64,000 nt of DNA from JAHJDS01 sp964569795 (GTDB lineage Bacteria; Desulfobacterota; Desulfarculia; Desulfarculales; JAHJDS01): NCBI GenBank assembly GCA_964569795.1, contig CAZMVB010000008.1, positions 1 to 64,000 of the forward strand, in the 5' to 3' direction. Below the pieces are notes generated by a model. That model did not search any database and was not told the DNA's origin. It worked only from the letters and a program-made list of their open reading frames with translations. Shown here piece by piece: positions 33,697-45,907 of the stretch; within the stretch, counting starts at the first letter, position 1, and each line of letters opens with the position of its first letter. Made by a program: the position numbers and the translations under genes.

Positions 33697-33743
33697 CCGA
33701 AATAAATCCCGAGCCGGTGGACAATCCTGGCCCCCGGCACGGC

Positions 33744-33777
33744 GGCGAACGGCCCTTGGCGGCCGTTCGCCTTTTTT
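33744..33777 (+). terminator. rho-independent terminator after the DUF4139 gene
   Basis: GGCGAACGGCC (33744-33754) pairs perfectly with GGCCGTTCGCC (33761-33771) around CTTGGC, followed by six T's. Confidence 0.92.
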
Positions 33778-33870
33778 ATGGGTTTTTCCGATAACGACCG
33801 TTTGCCATCCCCGGAAAGTATGCTACCATTCGCCCCAGTCAAGACGAAACTCTGGACAGGTAAGAACGAA

Positions 33871-35028
33871 ATGATGATTGAGGAATTTCAGTTTCAGAGC
33901 ACTCCCCGGCTGATTTTCGGCGAGGACTCCCTGGGGGTCTTGGCCGACGAGATCAGGCGCCTGGGGGGTTCCCGGGCCCTGATCGCGGCTGATCCGAGCC
34001 TGACGGACGTGGTCAACCGAGCCGCCCGGGACCTCGACGGTCAAGGGATACTCAGCCAGGTTTACCTGGGCGTCGGGCCCGAGCCCTCGCCGGACATGGC
34101 CGAGACGGCGGCCGAACTGGCCCGGGCCCACGGCTGCGACGTGGTGGTGGGCCTGGGCGGCGGCTCGTCCCTGGACACGGCCAAGGCGGCGGCCGTGCTG
34201 GCGACCAACGGCGGCCGGGTGGCCGATTACCTGGGCCTGGACAAGGTGCCCGCGGCCGGGCTGCCCAAGATCATGATCCCGACCACGGCCGGGACCGGGG
34301 CCGAGGCGACCTTCACCGCCGTGTTCACCGACCGGACCGCCGGCTGGAAGGGCGGCGTCAACTCCCGGTTCCTGTATCCCGAGACGGCCATCCTGGATCC
34401 CAAGCTGACCTACACCGTCCCGCCCGACGTCACCGCCTTCACCGGACTGGACGCCCTGACCCACGCCGTCGAGGCATATCTGGGCCGGGCGGCCAATCCC
34501 CTGACCGATCTCTACGCGGAAAAGGCCGTCGCGCTGATCGCGACCCATCTCCGCCGGGCGGCCGCCGAGCCGACCGATGCTTCGGCCCGGCGCCAGATGC
34601 TCCTGGGGAGCCTGCTGGCCGGCTTGGCCCTGGCCGGGGCCGGCGTGGGCGCGGTCCACGCCCTGGCCTACTCCCTGGGGGCCATGTTCGACGTGCCCCA
34701 CGGCAAGGCCAATTCGGTCCTGCTGCCCCACGTCCTGGCCTTCAACCTGCCCGCCTGCACGCCGCGCCTGGTGCGCCTGGGACGGCTGATGGGCCTGCCG
34801 CCCCGGCCGGGCGCCGAGGAACTCCAGGCCCAGGACACCGTCCAGGCCATTGCCCAACTGGCGACCGACCTGGGCGTGCCTCGGACCCTGCGGGCCCTGA
34901 ACGTGCCCCGGGAGGCCCTGCCCCAGATGGCCGACAAGGCCCTGGCCGTGGACCGACCCATCGCCAACAATCCCCGGACCGTGGACTTAAACGACCTGCT
35001 GTCCATCTACCAAGACATCTACGAGTGA
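33871..35028 (+). CDS. kdnB: 3-deoxy-manno-octulosonate 8-oxidase (Kdo8N pathway), iron-containing alcohol dehydrogenase
   Basis: A 385-residue group III alcohol dehydrogenase. It has VGLGGGSSLDTAK (nucleotide binding), PTTAGTGAEAT, GLDALTHAVEAY (Asp and His ligands) and VHALAYSLGAMFDVPHGKAN (two more His). By itself this is a generic iron dehydrogenase. The adjacent kdnA and kdsB make it the likely KdnB, which oxidises C8 of Kdo to the aldehyde before transamination. ATG 33871 or 33874 begins the family-typical EEFQFQSTPRLIFG; the in-frame ATG at 33778 is at the end of the terminator and unlikely. A weak promoter (TTGCCA 33802, TACCAT 33824) lies upstream. Confidence 0.85.
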   Translation: MMIEEFQFQSTPRLIFGEDSLGVLADEIRRLGGSRALIAADPSLTDVVNRAARDLDGQGILSQVYLGVGPEPSPDMAETAAELARAHGCDVVVGLGGGSSLDTAKAAAVLATNGGRVADYLGLDKVPAAGLPKIMIPTTAGTGAEATFTAVFTDRTAGWKGGVNSRFLYPETAILDPKLTYTVPPDVTAFTGLDALTHAVEAYLGRAANPLTDLYAEKAVALIATHLRRAAAEPTDASARRQMLLGSLLAGLALAGAGVGAVHALAYSLGAMFDVPHGKANSVLLPHVLAFNLPACTPRLVRLGRLMGLPPRPGAEELQAQDTVQAIAQLATDLGVPRTLRALNVPREALPQMADKALAVDRPIANNPRTVDLNDLLSIYQDIYE

Positions 35029-35040
35029 GGAGTTAGGCTG

Positions 35041-36237
35041 ATGCCCGGATTCGAGTTGTTGGGCCAGGACGAGACCAAACAGGTCCTGGACGTCATGGCC
35101 CGCGGGGTGCTCTTTCGCTACGAGTTTAAGAAGGAGCGCCGGGGAGTTTACAAGGTCAGGCAGTTCGAACAGAAATTCGCCGCCTATCACGGCGCCAGAT
35201 ACGGCCTGGCCGTCAGCTCGGGCTCGGCCGCCCTCAAGGTCGCCCTGGCGGCCCTGGGCCTGGGGCCGGGTGACGAGGTCATCGTCCCGGGCTTCACCTT
35301 TGTCGCCTCCTGGGAGGCGATCCTGGACGTGGGGGCCGTGCCCGTGTTCGCCGAGATCGACGACACCCTCAACCTGGACCCCAAGCTGCTCGAGGAAAAA
35401 ATCGGCCCCCGGACCAAGGCCGTGATCTGCGTTCACATGCTCGGCGCGCCGGGCCGCATCGACCGGGTGGCCGCCCTCTGCCGCCGCAAAAACGTCCCCT
35501 TGATCGAGGACACGGCCCAGGCCGCCGGGGGGACCTTCAAGGGCAAGGGCCTGGGCACCTTCGGGAACTGCGGCACCTTTTCCTTTGACTCGGTCAAGAC
35601 GGTCACCACCGGCGAGGGAGGCCTGGTCATCACCAATGATGAGGGCCTGTACGTCACCGCCTCGGAGTACCACGACCACGGCCACGACCACGCCCCGGTC
35701 GGACGCGGCAACGAGGGCCGTCGCTTCTCCGGCTTCAACTTCCGGATGATGGAACTCCAGGGGGCCCTGGGCCTGGCCCAGCTCAAAAAATTGCCGCGGA
35801 TGATCAAGATCCAGCGCCAGAACAAGGCCATTCTCAAGGAGGGGCTGACCGGGATCAAGGGTCTCAGGTTCCGCCGCCTGCCGGATTCGGCCGGCGATTC
35901 CGCCACCTTCCTGTCCTGGTTCCTCCCCGATGCGGACACGGCCGCCGCCTTCAACCAGGCCCTGGCCAAACGGGGCGCCGGGGCCATCCCCTGGGGGGTC
36001 AACACCTGGCACAATTACCATCACTGGGAGCACCTCCACGCCGGGGCGACCCCCATCGACTCGGGCTGGCCCTACCAGCGGGGTCAGAGGCGCCTCAAAT
36101 ACCGGCCCGACGATCTGCCCCGGACCGGCCACTGGCTCGAGCGGTGCCTAAGCTGGCAGATCATGCTCAAGACGCCCCGGGCCCGGCTCAAACAAATGAT
36201 CGCGGCCGCCCGTGAGGCGGCGGCCGAGGTCTTATAG
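35041..36237 (+). CDS. kdnA: 8-amino-3,8-dideoxy-manno-octulosonate transaminase
   Basis: A 398-residue DegT/DnrJ-type PLP aminotransferase. It starts with MPGFELLG and has FRYEF soon after, both typical of KdnA. The PLP phosphate/ring region is SSGSAALKVAL, Asp157 lies in LIEDTAQA, and the Schiff-base Lys is K186 in SFDSVKTVTTGEGG. Further family marks are DHGHDH and NFRMMELQGALGLAQL. It converts the 8-aldehyde of Kdo to Kdo8N using an amino donor. It follows kdnB by 12 bases and precedes kdsB by 4, forming a compact operon for a lipopolysaccharide inner-core sugar. Confidence 0.9.
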   Translation: MPGFELLGQDETKQVLDVMARGVLFRYEFKKERRGVYKVRQFEQKFAAYHGARYGLAVSSGSAALKVALAALGLGPGDEVIVPGFTFVASWEAILDVGAVPVFAEIDDTLNLDPKLLEEKIGPRTKAVICVHMLGAPGRIDRVAALCRRKNVPLIEDTAQAAGGTFKGKGLGTFGNCGTFSFDSVKTVTTGEGGLVITNDEGLYVTASEYHDHGHDHAPVGRGNEGRRFSGFNFRMMELQGALGLAQLKKLPRMIKIQRQNKAILKEGLTGIKGLRFRRLPDSAGDSATFLSWFLPDADTAAAFNQALAKRGAGAIPWGVNTWHNYHHWEHLHAGATPIDSGWPYQRGQRRLKYRPDDLPRTGHWLERCLSWQIMLKTPRARLKQMIAAAREAAAEVL

Positions 36238-36241
36238 GGCC

Positions 36242-36988
36242 ATGCGGATCACGGTCGTCATCCCGGCCCGCTACGGATCGACCCGGTTTCCCGGTAAACC
36301 TCTGTGCAAACTGGCCGGACGGACCATGATCGAGTGGGTCTGCCGCCGCGCCGCCCGGGCCCAGGGCGTGGATCAGGTCGTCGTGGCCACCGACGACGAG
36401 CGGATCACGGCCGAGGTGGCCCGGTTCGGCGGCCGGTCGGTCCTGACCACGGGCCGCTACGCCACCGGCTCGGACCGCGTCGCCGCGGCCGTAAGGGACA
36501 TGGGGCTGGACCCAGGCGACGTGGTGGTCAACCTCCAAGGCGATCAACCCCTGTTCGATCCACGATGCCTGGACCAGGTGGTCGAACCCCTGAAAAACGA
36601 ACCCGACCTGGTGATGACCACCCTGGTCTATCCCATCACCGATCCCGCGGCCCTCAACAATCCCAACAACGTCAAGGCCGTCCTCGACGCCCAGGGCAAC
36701 GCCCTCTACTTCTCCCGGAGCCCGATCCCCTTCGGCCGCGACGAGGCGCCCGAGCGATTTCACAAGCACCTGGGCATCTACGCCTTCCGCAAGAGCTTCC
36801 TGGACAAGTTCACCGCCCTGGCCCCGGGGCGGCTGGAGCAGATCGAAAAGCTGGAACAACTGCGGGCCCTGGAGCACGGCTTTCCCATCCGGTGCGTCAT
36901 CACCGAGCATGACTCGCCCGAGGTGGATGCCCCGGCCGACGTGGACCGGGTCTCGAAGATGATCGAGGCCGAGGAACGCCGGCAGTGA
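36242..36988 (+). CDS. kdsB: 3-deoxy-manno-octulosonate cytidylyltransferase
   Basis: A 248-residue CMP-sugar synthetase. The signature IPARYGSTRFPGKPL is at the start, with TDDERI, ATGSDR and VNLQGDQPLF following. It activates Kdo, or here probably Kdo8N, as the CMP-sugar for transfer to lipid A. The ATG at 36242 is 5 bases after the kdnA stop, and its end overlaps the next gene by 4 bases. Substrate preference for Kdo8N is inferred from the operon only. Confidence 0.93.
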   Translation: MRITVVIPARYGSTRFPGKPLCKLAGRTMIEWVCRRAARAQGVDQVVVATDDERITAEVARFGGRSVLTTGRYATGSDRVAAAVRDMGLDPGDVVVNLQGDQPLFDPRCLDQVVEPLKNEPDLVMTTLVYPITDPAALNNPNNVKAVLDAQGNALYFSRSPIPFGRDEAPERFHKHLGIYAFRKSFLDKFTALAPGRLEQIEKLEQLRALEHGFPIRCVITEHDSPEVDAPADVDRVSKMIEAEERRQ

Positions 36989-38967
36989 CCGTTACGCGGT
37001 CTCTGTTCGTCCACGCCGGACCGCCCTGGATCTTCTATGTCCTGGCCGGGGCGGCCGTGGCGATCTTCGGACTCGGGGTCTGGGTCCGCCTGGTCCCCTG
37101 GTGGCAGGGGCGGGGCGGTTTCGGCCGGACCTCGGCCCGCCGAGTCATCAGGAACATTCTGGTTTACGGCCTGCTCGGGGCGCGCATCTGGCGCCGCGAT
37201 TTCTGGGGCGGCCTGGCCCACGCGGCCGTGCTCTGGTCCTTCAGCCTGATGTTTCTGGGCACGGTCCTGCTGGCGATCCACGAATGGCTGATCCGGTTCC
37301 TGGTCGGCCGGACATATCTTATCTATTCATTTATCCTGGAAGTGTGCGGCCTGTTTTTCATCTCGGGCCTCCTGTTGCTCCTCTTCAGGCGCTATGTTTG
37401 GAAAAAGGGCCGAATGGAGCCTGGATTTGTCCACGCCGGTGTCTTGTTCCTGTTACTGCTGATCGCCGTCACCGGATTTCTGGCCGAGGGCCTCCGCCTG
37501 GCCGAGGCCAAACCGCCGTGGGCTGCCTGGTCCTTTGTCGGCTGGGGAGTGGCCAGTCTGTTTCCGGGCAGGCCGCCGGCCTGGCTGATGACCCACATCT
37601 GGTGGCTCCACGTCATGGCCGCCCTGTCCTTCATCGCCTGGCTGCCCTGGTCCAAGATGTGGCACGCCATCGCCACCCCGGTCTCACTTAGCCTGGACGG
37701 GGCCCGGGAGGAGGTCCTGACCGCCGAGGAACTGGAGGACCTGCCGGGCGAGTTTCTCCGGCGGGACATGCTCCGCCTGGACGCCTGCACCCGGTGCAAC
37801 CGCTGCGAGACGGTCTGTCCCGCCTTCGCCGCCGGCGAACCCTGGTCGCCCCGGGATTTCATCCGGCAAACCAGGACCTACGTCCGCCGCAGGTACACGC
37901 CTCTCAACAAGATCAAGTTCATCCGGGATCGAAACGCCAAGCACCTGTCCGATACGGTCCCCATCGACCCGGATTTGATATTTCTGTGCTCGACCTGCGC
38001 CGCCTGCGAGGATGAGTGTCCGGCCAGGCTGACGCCCCTGTCCCTGGTCGGGCAGGTCCGGTCCACCATCATCGAGGAGGGGACCAGCGTCCCGCCGGAC
38101 GTGGCCCAGGCCCTGGATTTTCTGGGTAAGTACCAGAACCCCTGGCAGCAGCCGCCGGCCAAGCGCCTGGACTGGGCTCGAGATCAAGAGGTGCCCGAGT
38201 TCGATCCCGAGTCAGAGGGACAACTGCTCTATTTCGTGGGCTGCACCAGCGCCGCGGACCTGCGGGCCCAGGCCATTCCCACGGCCGTGGCCGGGCTGCT
38301 GGACCGGGCCGGGGTGGCCTACGGCGTGCTCGGCCCGGAAGAGCCCTGCTGCGGCGACGTGGCCCGCCGCCTGGGCGAAAGCGGCCTGTTCGAGATGCTG
38401 GTCGAGGATTTTTCCGAAATGCTGGCCGACCTGAAGCCGGCCGGCATCGTCACCTCATCGCCCCACTGCGCCTTCACCCTGGCCCAGGACTATCCGCCAT
38501 TAGCCGCCAAGCTCGCCTCCGAGACCGCCCCGCCGCCCGTGACCCATTACTCCCAGGCGCTCGACAAATTGATCAACCATGGCCGCCTGACCCTGACCGG
38601 GTCCCTGGCCCGCCGGGTGGTCTATCACGACCCGTGCTACCTGGGCCGGCGGCTGGGCGAGTACGAGGCCCCGCGGCGGGTGCTGCGGGCCATTCCCGCA
38701 CTGGAACTGGTCGAGATGGAGTTCAACCGGGCCCAATCGGTCTGCTGCGGCGGGGGCGGGGGCCGGATGTGGGTCGAGCCGGCCGGTGAGACCTCGATGG
38801 CCGTCAGGCGGGCGGCCCAGGCCGCGGCCACCGGGGCGGAACTGCTGGTGACCGCCTGTCCCTGGTGCCTGATCATGCTCACCGACGCGGTCAAGACCGG
38901 CGGCTTCGAGGACCAGCTCGAGGTGGTGGACCTGGCCGAACTCGTGGCCCGGGTCGCCGCGGACTGA
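36985..38967 (+). CDS. membrane-bound Fe-S oxidoreductase (cytochrome b plus HdrD/GlpC-like), probable ETF:menaquinone oxidoreductase
   Basis: A 660-residue fusion. The N-terminal 240 residues have about six hydrophobic segments with His residues in helices, as in NarI-like cytochrome b. Two [4Fe-4S] motifs follow: CTRCNRCETVCP and CSTCAACEDECP. Two CCG domains end the protein: C in VGCTSA with EEPCCGD and SPHC, then HDPCYLG with VCCGGGGG and ACPWC. This arrangement is that of proteins proposed to link electron transfer flavoprotein to menaquinone in syntrophs and sulfate reducers. It overlaps kdsB by four bases but is probably functionally separate. It fits the acyl-CoA dehydrogenase and the menaquinone genes in the window. 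Confidence 0.85.
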   Translation: MTVTRSLFVHAGPPWIFYVLAGAAVAIFGLGVWVRLVPWWQGRGGFGRTSARRVIRNILVYGLLGARIWRRDFWGGLAHAAVLWSFSLMFLGTVLLAIHEWLIRFLVGRTYLIYSFILEVCGLFFISGLLLLLFRRYVWKKGRMEPGFVHAGVLFLLLLIAVTGFLAEGLRLAEAKPPWAAWSFVGWGVASLFPGRPPAWLMTHIWWLHVMAALSFIAWLPWSKMWHAIATPVSLSLDGAREEVLTAEELEDLPGEFLRRDMLRLDACTRCNRCETVCPAFAAGEPWSPRDFIRQTRTYVRRRYTPLNKIKFIRDRNAKHLSDTVPIDPDLIFLCSTCAACEDECPARLTPLSLVGQVRSTIIEEGTSVPPDVAQALDFLGKYQNPWQQPPAKRLDWARDQEVPEFDPESEGQLLYFVGCTSAADLRAQAIPTAVAGLLDRAGVAYGVLGPEEPCCGDVARRLGESGLFEMLVEDFSEMLADLKPAGIVTSSPHCAFTLAQDYPPLAAKLASETAPPPVTHYSQALDKLINHGRLTLTGSLARRVVYHDPCYLGRRLGEYEAPRRVLRAIPALELVEMEFNRAQSVCCGGGGGRMWVEPAGETSMAVRRAAQAAATGAELLVTACPWCLIMLTDAVKTGGFEDQLEVVDLAELVARVAAD

Positions 38968-38992
38968 CCGGGGGTTCCCGGTTAAAGGCCGA

Positions 38993-40158
38993 TCAGGACT
39001 GGTCAGACTCCAGGAAATGCTGGCGGTAGATCGCGACCAGCGACAGCAGGAACGACAGGATCAGCGGCCCCAGGATCAGCCCTAAAATTCCGAAGAGCTG
39101 CAAGCCCCCGACCACGGCGAAAAAGACCATCAGCGGATGCAGGTCCACCTGCCCGGCCAGCAGCCGGGGACGGATGACGTAGTCCCCGGTCATGGACGCC
39201 GCCAGGCTCGTCGCCACCAGGCCCACGGCCGTGATCGGGCTGCCGGTCAGGAACAGGAACAGGCCGACCGGCACGTAAACGATGGCCGTGCCCACCACCG
39301 GGATGACCGAGGCGACGACCATGATCGCCCCCCAGAAGGCCGGCCCGGGCTGACCGAAGATCCAGAACACGATCCCGCCCATGATCCCCTGGAACAAGGC
39401 CAGCAGGATCGTGCCCCGCAAGGTGACCTGGATGGTGCGGATGATGCCCCGGATTATCTCCCGGCCGAACTCGGTCCCCATGGGGCTCAGCTCGGCCAGG
39501 ACGTTCATCAGCCGCTCGCCGTCGATGAACAGGTAGAAGGAGATGAACAGGATCAGGATCGAGCCGAAGACCAGCGAGCTGATCTGGCCGACTATTTTGA
39601 GGAGATTGGAATAGACGAACTGGGCCACCTGGCCGCCCATCTGGGCCAGGAAGTTGATCACCTTGGCCGGATCCAGGCCTATCCAGTGTTCGAGTCGATC
39701 CAGGATCTGCTGGGCCCAGACCCAGTCGCCCAGCCAGGAGTGATTGGCCGAGAAGAAGTGGGTGAACTGGTTGAGGCCGATGAGCTGGGAAATCCGGCTG
39801 TAGATCTCCAGGGCCTGGTTGACCACGATGCCGACCATCGAGGCCACCGGGATCAGGATCAGGGCGATCAGCACCAGACAGGTCAAAACCGAGGCGATCA
39901 CCCGGTTCTTGACCAGCCTGAGGATGACGCTGTAAACCGGCCGGCCCACGGCGAACAGGACAAAGGCCAGGAAGATCTCGATCAGAAAGGGCTGAACGAG
40001 CCGGAAAGAGACGTAGCAGATGAACAGGAACAGGGCGGCGAAGAACCAGCGGGCCAGGGGCGATTCGAACAGGTGATGCGAAGGCGTGACGCAGGTCTGG
40101 TCGGGCGACCCGCGGCCGGACGCGGCCGGCGGTTCACCGGTGGGGGTCTTCGAGTCCA

Positions 40159-40159
<1 letters not shown>
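38993..40159 (-). CDS. AI-2E/PerM family permease
   Basis: A 388-residue membrane protein of the AI-2E transporter (YhhT/PerM) family. There are about eight hydrophobic segments, a long amphipathic region between residues 100 and 190, and the family end GLQLFGILGLILGPLILSFLL. The segment RGIIRTIQVTLRGTILLALFQGIMGGIVFWIFG is the conserved core. Members have been linked to AI-2 export or ion transport; the substrate here is unknown. Its ATG overlaps the alaS stop (ATGA), so it is the last gene of a thpR-recA-alaS operon. Confidence 0.87.
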
Positions 40160-42792
<2,633 letters not shown>

Positions 42793-42862
42793 GAAAGCCT
42801 CATTGTTGGGGGACTAACCGGAACGGGTCACGGGGTGGTCGGCCTCACCGGAAAAAGGGCCT

Positions 42863-43906
<1,044 letters not shown>

Positions 43907-43947
43907 GGCTGCCTCGGCTTACGGGTTGGCAAAATGTACCGTGAGGT

Positions 43948-44550
43948 CTAAGTCCCCGTCAAGGGAAAGCGGGCCAGGGGTGTATAGGTCGGGCCGGCCG
44001 GCGACAATGAACTCTTAAAGAGGACCAACTCATGAATGAAAAATTCACCGGCTTCGACCTCGGCCAGTTCCAGGATCCGGCCCTTGAGCTGTCCCGGGTC
44101 TGGCTCGGGTCCCCTTTTTTTACCTCGTCCCTGTTTGACCCGGCCCAGGGTGAGGTGGGGCGAAAAGGGCCGGTTCTCGGGCTGAAATCCCAGCGGTTCC
44201 AGGGCCGTCTCGATGTTTTTCGCCAGGGCGGCCAGCAGGTCGAGCCCGCCGTGCACCCCCAGCCAGATCACCCGGGGCCGCCCCCGGGGCGGAAACGATC
44301 CGGCCCCGGCCAGGCCGATCTCGATGGGGCTGAACCGGGCGGCGATCGGTCCGACCGTCTCCTTGACCCGCTCCAGCGTGTCCGGAGCGACCCCGCCCAG
44401 GAATTTTACGGTCAGGTGCAGGTTTTTCGGTTCGACCCACTTGACGCCATAGACGCCCGCCTGAAGCCGTTCTGATACACTTGCCGCCTCGCGGCGGACG
44501 TCCTCGGGCAGGTCGATGGCGATGAAGGATCTGATCGGCTGCTCGGACAA
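43948..44550 (-). CDS. thpR: RNA 2',3'-cyclic phosphodiesterase (2H family)
   Basis: A 200-residue protein with the two HxTx catalytic motifs of the 2H phosphoesterases: H45-L-T in NLHLTVKFLG and H132-L-T in SPHLTLGRV. The N-terminal RSFIAIDLPEDVR is also typical of ThpR (LigT). It opens 2',3'-cyclic phosphates in RNA or related nucleotides. The start is TTG 44550. A TATAAT sequence at 44586-44581 on this strand may be its -10. It is the first gene of the recA operon. Confidence 0.88.
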   Translation of the reverse strand: MSEQPIRSFIAIDLPEDVRREAASVSERLQAGVYGVKWVEPKNLHLTVKFLGGVAPDTLERVKETVGPIAARFSPIEIGLAGAGSFPPRGRPRVIWLGVHGGLDLLAALAKNIETALEPLGFQPENRPFSPHLTLGRVKQGRGKKRGPEPDPGQLKGRILELAEVEAGEFFIHELVLFKSSLSPAGPTYTPLARFPLTGT

Positions 44551-44653
44551 CGGCGTTCGTCCTAAAGGATGGGTCCATATATTATAAAAAACCTTGAACC
44601 TGAAATAGTCTCGATCCTTTCGACGACCATGTCAAGGATGGGCCGAAGGCAAG

Positions 44654-44875
44654 TTGATCACCTGTGGAACTCAGAACGACCGGCGATTCCTCAAGTCTGT
44701 TTTCAGGCTGCGGCCGCAAGAGCGCCAACTGTGCGATTTAAGACCCGGCCGCTGGGCCTTGCTTCTTTCCGAGGTCAAACGACTCCCCGAGCCGGTCCCG
44801 TTCAAGGGCCGCCAGGGCCTCTGGATCCTGCCGCCCGACGTCGAGGCCCAGGTCCGGGCGCAATTGGAGGCATGA
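44654..44875 (+). CDS. hypothetical protein, possible C-terminal gene fragment
   Basis: A 73-residue frame starting at TTG, without a clear ribosome binding site. The stretch RFLKSVFRLRPQERQLCDLRPG followed by WALLLSE and a Pro-rich end faintly resembles the tail of a secretion- or transfer-type ATPase, but the similarity is too weak to name. It marks the left edge of a lower-GC region. It may be a decayed remnant rather than an expressed gene. Confidence 0.3.
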   Translation: MITCGTQNDRRFLKSVFRLRPQERQLCDLRPGRWALLLSEVKRLPEPVPFKGRQGLWILPPDVEAQVRAQLEA

Positions 44876-45397
44876 TCAACCTTTCTGATTAGGTCCTTTG
44901 TCTGACGATTCTGGAGGTAATTCAGATTGGATCCCGATAGTCTTAAACAGGCTCCTGTCGAGCTCCTTGGCCCCGATCTCACTTCTCAAGGCATCCATGA
45001 GGAGGTTCACTTCTTTTTGCATCTTTTCCCTATCCGTAAAATCGGGGTCATACCATTGTGTAGGAATAAAACGCGACTGCAAGAGACTCACGTACAAATC
45101 GGTGTAAGCCTTAAAGGCAGGCTGGGACAAAACGACCTCGGCCTCGCCGAAGCAATTGTCAATAATATCACAGGATTTTACCAACTCATTTTTCTGAAGA
45201 TCCTCTTTCATGGGGCCTACTGCCCACAGCGTAATTCTTCGAAGCGCCGGCGCCAGCTTCCGGGCAAAATCAACCTTGGCCTTGTGTCGCTCCAATTCAA
45301 AGATGCGTTTCCGGGCCAGGTAAACGGCCCCGAGCGACGCGAGGACAGACCCTATGATCGTCAACACGGAAATGGGAAGCTGCAGCCACCAGGGCAT
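44876..45397 (-). CDS. membrane-anchored protein of unknown function
   Basis: A 173-residue protein with one N-terminal membrane segment (residues 5-27, WLQLPISVLTIIGSVLASLGAVYLA), followed by a basic border (RKRIFELERHKAK) and a largely helical soluble domain of about 140 residues. I do not recognise the domain. Codon use and base composition are AT-richer than in neighbouring housekeeping genes, suggesting transfer. It is the last of four same-strand genes (46411 down to 44876) that look like one accessory unit. Confidence 0.6.
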   Translation of the reverse strand: MPWWLQLPISVLTIIGSVLASLGAVYLARKRIFELERHKAKVDFARKLAPALRRITLWAVGPMKEDLQKNELVKSCDIIDNCFGEAEVVLSQPAFKAYTDLYVSLLQSRFIPTQWYDPDFTDREKMQKEVNLLMDALRSEIGAKELDRSLFKTIGIQSELPPESSDKGPNQKG

Positions 45398-45495
45398 GGA
45401 GGTTCTCCACGTATTGATATTGCTACCGAATTACACTATGAAGCGCCACGGTGACCACGAACTCCTGATCCCGAACTGCTGAAGGAACGCGGTTA

Positions 45496-45624
45496 TCAAG
45501 ACTTTTTCTTCGGGGTGATGGTCTTCGTTTTCCTCGGTTTATCAGCTTTCTTAACCGGTTGCAGCAGTCCCGTACCCTGAGGCTTGGGCGGCTTTGGGGG
45601 CGGTGGTTTTTCGTCTTTGGTCAT
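45496..45624 (-). CDS. 42-residue Lys/Pro-rich micro-protein
   Basis: A small frame beginning ATG at 45624, with GGAGA 6 bases upstream. The product is highly basic, with a Pro-Lys repeat (PPPPKPPKP) near the start and a Lys-rich end (KKADKPRKTKTITPKKKS). It resembles in style the 59-residue micro-protein encoded just upstream, and both share similar bases around the start codon. It may bind nucleic acid or an acidic partner; nothing firmer can be said. Confidence 0.5.
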   Translation of the reverse strand: MTKDEKPPPPKPPKPQGTGLLQPVKKADKPRKTKTITPKKKS

Positions 45625-45716
45625 GGCTGTCTCCGTTATAAGACCGCACAATAAACGAGTATAAGGAATGCGCTGATGCCTCAGCTCGGGTGAGCGCAAG
45701 CCCACCCCAGTCTTTA

Positions 45717-45896
45717 CTATGTTTCGAAGTCCTTTATCTTGTCCATTGGAGCATATTTTAAAAAACTCGTACCCCCACCGACTTCTCCCTTGCCCTTCTT
45801 CTTTGTTTTCTTGGGGGGCTTGGATGGCTTGGGGGTTTCGGACTGTTCGGCAGCCCCTTGGAGGTCAGAGGTAGGTCGCTTCTTTTCTTCGGCCAT
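45717..45896 (-). CDS. 59-residue Lys/Pro-rich micro-protein
   Basis: The frame runs from ATG 45896 to TAG 45717, with GGGAGG 6 bases before the start. Residues 1-20 are acidic/polar (MAEEKKRPTSDLQG), 21-40 are Pro-Lys rich (PKPSKPPKKTKKKGKGE), and the end is GGGTSFLKYAPMDKIKDFET. It looks disordered. The good ribosome binding site and its position in a four-gene same-strand array support it as a real gene. The function is unknown. Confidence 0.55.
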   Translation of the reverse strand: MAEEKKRPTSDLQGAAEQSETPKPSKPPKKTKKKGKGEVGGGTSFLKYAPMDKIKDFET

Positions 45897-45907
45897 GACA
45901 GCCTCCC

